Part shown: piece after piece, positions 57,947 to 64,000 of the stretch | Position numbering within the stretch: position 1 is the first letter of the stretch | Layout: each line of letters opens with the position of its first letter | NCBI GenBank assembly: GCA_047601745.1 | Contig: JASGIS010000001.1 | Coordinates: 5,704,001-5,768,000 of the forward strand | Direction: 5' to 3' | Source of the DNA: JAKPAM01 sp047601745 | GTDB taxonomy: Bacteria > Pseudomonadota > Gammaproteobacteria > Burkholderiales > Burkholderiaceae_E | Length of the DNA stretch: 64,000 nucleotides | Position numbers and translations under genes: made by a program | Notes under the pieces: generated by a model | Databases searched by the model: none | Told to the model about the DNA's origin: nothing | Seen by the model: only the letters and a program-made list of their open reading frames with translations

Positions 57947-59122
57947 TCACCGCAGTGTATCGCCGGCCTTGCCGCTGAGCAGGTAGCGCGCGACGATCAT
58001 CCGCATGATCTCGTTCGTGCCTTCGAGGATCTGGTGCACGCGCGTGTCGCGCACCAGCCGTTCGATCGGATATTCGCGGATGTAGCCGTAGCCGCCGTGA
58101 AGCTGCAGCGCGTCGTTGCAGACCGCGAAGCCGACGTCGGTCGCGTGCCGCTTGGCCATCGCGCAGTAGATGCTGGCGTCGCCGGCCTTGGCGTCGAGCT
58201 TGCTGGCCGCCAGCCGCACCATGTGCCGCGCCGACACCAGCTCGATCTGCATGTCCGCCAGCTTGAACTGCAGCGCCTGGAAATCGGCGAGCCGCTGCTG
58301 GAACTGGCGGCGCTCGTTCATGTAGCGCGTCGCCGCGTCGAGCGCGCCCTGCGCGGCGCCGACCGAGCAGGTCGCGATGTTGATGCGGCCGCCGTCCAGT
58401 CCGCGCATCGCGATCTTGAAGCCGTCGCCTTCTTCGCCGAGCAGGTTGCCGGCCGGCACGCGGACGTTGTCGAAGTTGATCTGACGGGTCGGCTGGCTGT
58501 TCCAGCCCATCTTCTCTTCCTTGCGGCCATAAGTGATGCCGGGCGAATCGGCCGGTACGACCAGCGCCGAGATGCCGCCGGCCCCGTCGGCGCCGGTACG
58601 CGCCATCACGACCAGCACGTCGGTCGAGCCGGCCCCCGAGATGAACGCCTTGGTACCGTCGAGCACGTAGACCGGGCCGCCGGGTGAATCGTCGTCGCGC
58701 CTCGCCGAGGTCTTCAGCGAGGCAGCATCGGACCCGGCGCCCGGTTCGGTCAGGCAGTACGAGGCCAGCTTGCGTCCGCTGGTCAGGTCCGGCCCGAAAG
58801 CCTCGCGCACCGCGGGCCGCGCCCATTGCGTCAGCATCCACGTCGCCATGTTGTGGATCGTGATGTACGCGGTCGTCGACGGATCGACCGCGGCCATCTC
58901 CTCGAACACGATCGCCGCGTCGAGCCGGGTCAGCCCCAGTCCGCCGACGTCCTCGGCCGCATACAGGCCGCAGAAGCCGAGGTCGCCGGCCTTGCGGATC
59001 GTCTCGACCGGAAAGATGCCCTGCGCGTCCCATTCGGCCGCGTGCGGCGCGAGCTCGCCGAGCGCGAACTCGCGCGCGGTCTGCTGGAAGGCCCGCTGCT
59101 CGGGCGACAGCTCGAAATCCAT
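57947..59122 (-). CDS. isobutyryl-CoA dehydrogenase-type acyl-CoA dehydrogenase
   Basis: A 391-residue acyl-CoA dehydrogenase. C-L-T-E-P-G-A-G-S-D-A-A near residue 125 and G-T-K-A-F-I-S-G-A-G near 160 mark the middle domain. Near the end I-L-E-G-T-N-E-I-M keeps the catalytic glutamate that most other dehydrogenases in this window lack. Its place between mmsA and the hydroxyisobutyryl-CoA hydrolase gene supports isobutyryl-CoA (valine pathway) as substrate. The start at 59122 is 13 bp after mmsA. Confidence 0.92.
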   Translation of the reverse strand: MDFELSPEQRAFQQTAREFALGELAPHAAEWDAQGIFPVETIRKAGDLGFCGLYAAEDVGGLGLTRLDAAIVFEEMAAVDPSTTAYITIHNMATWMLTQWARPAVREAFGPDLTSGRKLASYCLTEPGAGSDAASLKTSARRDDDSPGGPVYVLDGTKAFISGAGSTDVLVVMARTGADGAGGISALVVPADSPGITYGRKEEKMGWNSQPTRQINFDNVRVPAGNLLGEEGDGFKIAMRGLDGGRINIATCSVGAAQGALDAATRYMNERRQFQQRLADFQALQFKLADMQIELVSARHMVRLAASKLDAKAGDASIYCAMAKRHATDVGFAVCNDALQLHGGYGYIREYPIERLVRDTRVHQILEGTNEIMRMIVARYLLSGKAGDTLR

Positions 59123-59135
59123 GAACGGGCCTGCC

Positions 59136-60659
<1,524 letters not shown>

Positions 60660-60707
60660 GCGATGTCTCCTTGGGAGTCGGAATGTTCGGGCATCCGGTC
60701 GGGATCG

Positions 60708-60736
60708 ATGTTAGCTGTGCAAAATTCTCGATTCAA
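60708..60736 (-). promoter_or_regulatory. promoter of the mmsA operon
   Basis: Read leftwards, TTGAAT (60736-60731) and TAACAT (60713-60708) are separated by exactly 17 bp. The start would lie about 40 bases before the mmsA ATG. The spacer contains GAATTTTGC and is flanked by TGTGCA and TGCACA, possible contacts for the divergent LysR protein. The assignment rests on consensus only. Confidence 0.6.
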
Positions 60737-60767
60737 GCCATAAAATTGCGCGGCCTGCCTTGCGAAA

Positions 60768-61724
60768 ATGCACACCCTCGCGACGATGGACTGGGACAAC
60801 CTGCGCTTTTTTCTCGAGCTGTCGCGCAGCGGCAAGCTGGTCAATGCGGCGCGCCGGCTCGACGTCGACCATACGACGGTGTCGCGGCGCCTGCAGACGC
60901 TGGAAAAAGCGATCGGCACGCCGCTGTTCACGCGCGGGCCGGCCGGCTTCGAGCTGACCGAGGCCGGGCGTCGGCTGCTGCCGCATGCCGAATCGATGGA
61001 GAGCGCGTGGCTGGCGATCGACCGCGCGACGCCGGCGGCCGACGCGGGGCTGTCGGGGCCGGTGCGGATCGGCGCGACCGAAGGCTTCGGCGTCGCGGTG
61101 CTGGCGCCCGAACTGGCCCGCTTCGCCGCCGGCCATCCGCATCTGGCGATCGATCTGCTGGCGCTGCCGCGGCTGGTCAACCTGTCGCGCCGCGAAGCCG
61201 ACATCGTCATCGCGCTGGAGCGCCCGTCCCGCGGACCGTTCATCGTCGCGAGGCTGACCGACTACACGCTGCGGCTGTACGCGTCGGCCGAGTACCTGGC
61301 GCGCCAGCCTGGGCCGATCCGCCGCGACGACCTGCCGGCCCATCCGTTCGTCGGCTACGTCGACGACCTGCTGTTCAGCAAGGAGTTGCAGAGCCTGAAC
61401 GAGCTCGGACGGCCGCGCCGTTTCAGCCTGCGCAGCACCAGCGTGCTGGCGCAGCAGCAGGCGATCGCCTCGGGCACCGGCATCGGCGTGCTGCCGGCCT
61501 TTCTCGCCGATCGCGACCCGCGCCTGAAGCCGCTGCTGCCCGAATCGGCGAACCTGACCCGCACGTTCTGGATGTCGATGCCGGTCGAGGTCAAGCACCT
61601 GCCGCGCATGCAGGCGGTCTGGCAGTTCCTGCGCGACACCGCCGCCCGTCTGCAGCCGTTGCTGACCGGGCGGACGGACGATGGCGTCCGACCGGAAAGC
61701 AGCCGTCGCGCCCCGCGCTATTGA
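60768..61724 (+). CDS. LysR-family transcriptional regulator of the valine operon
   Basis: A 318-residue LysR protein. The N-terminal winged helix starts M-D-W-D-N-L-R-F-F-L-E-L and contains H-T-T-V-S-R-R-L-Q-T-L-E; the effector domain from about residue 95 has G-P-V-R-I-G-A-T-E and S-G-T-G-I-G-V-L-P. The start is either 60768 or the ATG at 60786, which begins the usual family N terminus; neither has a clear ribosome site. Divergence from mmsA implies control of valine degradation. Confidence 0.92.
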   Translation: MHTLATMDWDNLRFFLELSRSGKLVNAARRLDVDHTTVSRRLQTLEKAIGTPLFTRGPAGFELTEAGRRLLPHAESMESAWLAIDRATPAADAGLSGPVRIGATEGFGVAVLAPELARFAAGHPHLAIDLLALPRLVNLSRREADIVIALERPSRGPFIVARLTDYTLRLYASAEYLARQPGPIRRDDLPAHPFVGYVDDLLFSKELQSLNELGRPRRFSLRSTSVLAQQQAIASGTGIGVLPAFLADRDPRLKPLLPESANLTRTFWMSMPVEVKHLPRMQAVWQFLRDTAARLQPLLTGRTDDGVRPESSRRAPRY

Positions 61725-61828
61725 TAGAATGCCGACGATGCGGTGTCCGGCAGTCGGCGCGTGACGCCCGTCACCCGACGACGGTGTCCGGACCGGCCGC
61801 GCATCCCCTGGTCTTCCGATCGTTCGCC

Positions 61829-62461
61829 GTGTCCGCATCCCCGTCCCATCCCGCCGGCAGCCTGTTCGTCGTCGCCGCCCCATCCGGAGCCGGCAAGACG
61901 TCGCTGGTCCATGCGCTACTCGAGCGCCGCCCGGCCATCGAGCTGTCGATCTCGTACACCACGCGCGCGCCGCGGCCCGGCGAGGTCGACGGCCGCGACT
62001 ACCGGTTCATCTCCCCGGCCGAGTTCGACCGGCGCCGCTCGGCCGGCGAGTTCCTCGAATGGGCCGAGGTGCACGGCAACCTGTACGCGACCTCGCGCCG
62101 CTGGATCGAGGAACGCACGCACGCGGGCGCCGACATCCTGCTCGAGATCGATTGCCAGGGCGCGGTACAGGTGCAGCGCCTGTTCCCGGACGCGGTCGGG
62201 ATCTTCATCGCGCCGCCGTCGATCGAGGCCTTGCGCGAGCGGCTGATCGGCCGCGGCCAGGATGCGGCCGACGTCATCGAACGCCGGGTGGCGGCAGCGG
62301 CCAGCGAACTGCAGCAGGCCGGCAAGTTTCAATATGTTATTATTAATCAAGACTTTGACGTCGCCTGCAAGCAGATCCTGGCGATCGTCGACGCGGCGGC
62401 GCTGCGTTTCGCCCAGCAGCGCTCGCGGCACCCGCTGCTTTTCCGCCAACTCGGCGCCTGA
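61829..62461 (+). CDS. gmk: guanylate kinase
   Basis: An essential 210-residue enzyme phosphorylating GMP to GDP. The P-loop A-P-S-G-A-G-K-T-S has K23; S-Y-T-T-R-A-P-R-P-G-E near 46 binds GMP; L-L-E-I-D-C-Q-G-A near 103 and I-I-N-Q-D near 172 complete the family pattern. No ATG fits; GTG at 61829 gives the normal length. It is followed by rpoZ and spoT, the typical proteobacterial order. Confidence 0.95.
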   Translation: MSASPSHPAGSLFVVAAPSGAGKTSLVHALLERRPAIELSISYTTRAPRPGEVDGRDYRFISPAEFDRRRSAGEFLEWAEVHGNLYATSRRWIEERTHAGADILLEIDCQGAVQVQRLFPDAVGIFIAPPSIEALRERLIGRGQDAADVIERRVAAAASELQQAGKFQYVIINQDFDVACKQILAIVDAAALRFAQQRSRHPLLFRQLGA

Positions 62462-62530
62462 GCGCGGCGCGCCGATTCGCCGGCGGCGGCGCTGCAGCCG
62501 CTCCCTCCTCCAACCGATCAAGGATGTCCG

Positions 62531-62734
62531 ATGGCCCGTATCACCGTTGAAGACTGCCTCAAACAGATCCCCAACCGCTTCGAGCTGACGCTGGCCGCCA
62601 CATATCGCGCGCGGATGCTGGCCCAGGGCCACACGCCGAAGATCGACAGCAAGGACAAGCCGACCGTCACGGCGCTGCGCGAGATCGCCGCAACCAAGAT
62701 CGGCACCGAGATGCTTCGACGCGTTCCCAGTTGA
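62531..62734 (+). CDS. rpoZ: DNA-directed RNA polymerase omega subunit
   Basis: A 67-residue subunit that aids assembly of RNA polymerase and helps form a ppGpp site. M-A-R-I-T-V-E-D-C-L at the start, N-R-F-E-L-T-L-A-A-T-Y-R-A-R and K-P-T-V-T-A-L-R-E-I-A are strongly conserved. It sits 69 bp after gmk and just before spoT, so polymerase and its alarmone enzyme are linked. Confidence 0.96.
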   Translation: MARITVEDCLKQIPNRFELTLAATYRARMLAQGHTPKIDSKDKPTVTALREIAATKIGTEMLRRVPS

Positions 62735-62787
62735 TTTGTTAACGAGGTCGTTGCAGGATGTCAGGTACCACTCGATGATTTGACATC

Positions 62788-64000
62788 TTGCCCGACGACT
62801 TCCATCCGACCGGCCATGCGCGCACGCACTCCCCTCAGGCGACCGGCGCGGCACGATCGACCAAGCCTTCGGCGGACGGAGGGTCCGATCACGGTACGAC
62901 ACTCGTAGCGCCGGCCCCTGCGTCCGAAGCACCGATCGCGCCCGCGGGACACCGCGCGGCCTCGACGCCAGCCGTCCGCCAGGTCGCTTCGCTGGCCGAG
63001 TTGACGCGCCTGGCCGGCGCATACCTGCCCGAAGAAGACCTGCAGAAGATCCGCGAGGCGTACCGCGTCAGCGATGCGGCCCACCTCGGGCAGTTCCGCC
63101 AGAGCGGCGAACCCTACATCTCTCATCCGATCGCGGTCGCCGAGACCTGCGCGCGCTGGAAGCTCGACGCCGAGGCGCTGATGGCCGCGCTGCTGCACGA
63201 CGTCATCGAGGACACCGGCGTCAGCAAGCAGGAACTGGCCGAGCGTTTCGGCCTGCAGGTCGCCGAACTCGTCGACGGCCTGTCCAAGCTGGACAAGATC
63301 GAGTTCGCGAGCCGCGAGATCGCCAACGCCGAGAGCTTCCGCAAGATGCTGCTGGCGATGGCGCGCGACGTGCGGGTGATCCTGATCAAGCTCGCCGACC
63401 GGCTGCACAACATGCTGACGCTCGACTGCGTCGACCGCAAGAAGCAGGTGCGCGTCGCGATCGAGACGCTCGAGATCTACGCGCCGATCGCCGCCCGGCT
63501 CGGCCTGCGCACGCTGTACCTCGAGCTGGCCGACCTGTCGTTCCGCTATCGCTACCCGTTCCGCTACCGGACGCTCAAGCGCGCGGTGCGGGCGGCGCGC
63601 GGCAATCGCCGCGAGGTGCTGAGCCGCATCCTCGAAGCCGTGCAGAAGAACCTGCCGGAAGCCGGCGTCACGGCCGACGTGTTCGGCCGCGAGAAGTCGC
63701 TGTACGGCATCTACCGGAAGATGGCGGACAAGCATCTGTCGTTCTCTGAAGTTCTCGACGTCTACGGCTTTCGCGTGATCGTCAAGGACGTCCCGAGCTG
63801 CTACCTGGCGCTGGGCGCGCTGCACGGCACGTTCAAGCCGGTGCCCGGCCGCTTCAAGGACTACATCGCGATCCCGAAGTCCAACGGCTACCAGTCGCTG
63901 CACACGACGCTGCTCGGTCCGTTCGGCACGCCGATCGAATTCCAGATCCGCACGCGCGAGATGCAGCGCGTCGCCGAATCCGGCGTCGCCGCGCACTGGC
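62788..64000 (+). CDS. spoT: RelA/SpoT bifunctional (p)ppGpp synthetase/hydrolase, N-terminal part (cut by window edge)
   Basis: The visible 404 codons hold the HD hydrolase domain (I-S-H-P-I-A-V-A, L-L-H-D-V-I-E-D-T, K-L-A-D-R-L-H-N) and the start of the synthetase domain (G-R-E-K-S-L-Y-G-I-Y-R-K-M, P-K-S-N-G-Y-Q-S-L-H-T-T-L, F-Q-I-R-T and A-E-S-G-V-A-A-H-W). Hydrolase residues are intact, so it is bifunctional, SpoT-like. No in-frame ATG precedes the conserved region after the stop at 62780-62782; TTG 62788 is the first possible start and gives a non-conserved, Ala/Pro-rich extension of about 70 residues. The true start may be a later TTG or CTG. Confidence 0.93.
   Translation, partial: MPDDFHPTGHARTHSPQATGAARSTKPSADGGSDHGTTLVAPAPASEAPIAPAGHRAASTPAVRQVASLAELTRLAGAYLPEEDLQKIREAYRVSDAAHLGQFRQSGEPYISHPIAVAETCARWKLDAEALMAALLHDVIEDTGVSKQELAERFGLQVAELVDGLSKLDKIEFASREIANAESFRKMLLAMARDVRVILIKLADRLHNMLTLDCVDRKKQVRVAIETLEIYAPIAARLGLRTLYLELADLSFRYRYPFRYRTLKRAVRAARGNRREVLSRILEAVQKNLPEAGVTADVFGREKSLYGIYRKMADKHLSFSEVLDVYGFRVIVKDVPSCYLALGALHGTFKPVPGRFKDYIAIPKSNGYQSLHTTLLGPFGTPIEFQIRTREMQRVAESGVAAHW

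Overview
The window is GC-rich, gene-dense and chromosomal in character. The right edge carries gmk-rpoZ-spoT, a housekeeping order common in Beta- and Gammaproteobacteria. The Liv ABC cassette with an embedded acyl-CoA synthetase, the Bug-type TctC binding protein and the many acyl-CoA enzymes fit Burkholderiales best. The taxonomic call is an inference from gene order and protein style, not from a marker alignment. I see no rRNA, tRNA, CRISPR array or intact insertion sequence.

Left part (1-16 kb): two acyl-CoA dehydrogenase genes (one cut by the window edge) are preceded by a frameshifted remnant of a biotin-carrier domain. A hipBA toxin-antitoxin pair with three operator-like repeats abuts that remnant. 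Next come a beta-oxidation operon (acyl-CoA dehydrogenase, enoyl-CoA hydratase, quinone-oxidoreductase-like protein), a TetR regulator, a five-gene Liv importer/acyl-CoA synthetase operon, a ferredoxin reductase and a second TetR regulator.

Centre (16-33 kb): twelve genes run leftwards from a Rieske ring-hydroxylating oxygenase (alpha, beta) through enoyl-CoA hydratase, SDR, alpha/beta hydrolase, CoA ligase, phytoene-desaturase-like flavoprotein, LuxR/MalT-type regulator, second CoA ligase, acyl-CoA dehydrogenase, thiolase and a fused hydratase/dehydrogenase. The oxygenase ferredoxin is divergent at 32.9 kb and the probable reductase lies 17 kb away. Four divergent or leader regions share a 22-bp TetR-type palindrome with ACCG/CGGT arms. 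Import, CoA activation, ring oxygenation, electron supply and beta-oxidation therefore look like one regulon for an unidentified hydrophobic, probably ring-containing, carboxylic acid.

33-45 kb: a quinone reductase/glutathione transferase pair carries a symmetric variant of the same palindrome. An SDR/AraC pair follows. Then comes a compact set (alpha/beta hydrolase, Baeyer-Villiger monooxygenase, SDR, CoA ligase) behind a sigma-54-like promoter and a 22-bp palindrome, next to an AcoR-type activator. This reads as a complete alcohol-to-ketone-to-ester-to-acid-to-acyl-CoA route. An orphan TctC-type binding protein sits upstream.

45-64 kb: a methyltransferase, an MFS/LysR pair, an MddA-like membrane methyltransferase, an unusual protein joining a SARP/BTAD-like regulatory half to an alpha/beta hydrolase, a type-B carboxylesterase lipoprotein, an Rpn-family nuclease flanked by a decayed copy of the esterase 3' end, a valine-degradation operon (mmsA, isobutyryl-CoA dehydrogenase, hydroxyisobutyryl-CoA hydrolase, mmsB, MFS) with a divergent LysR gene, then gmk, rpoZ and a truncated spoT.
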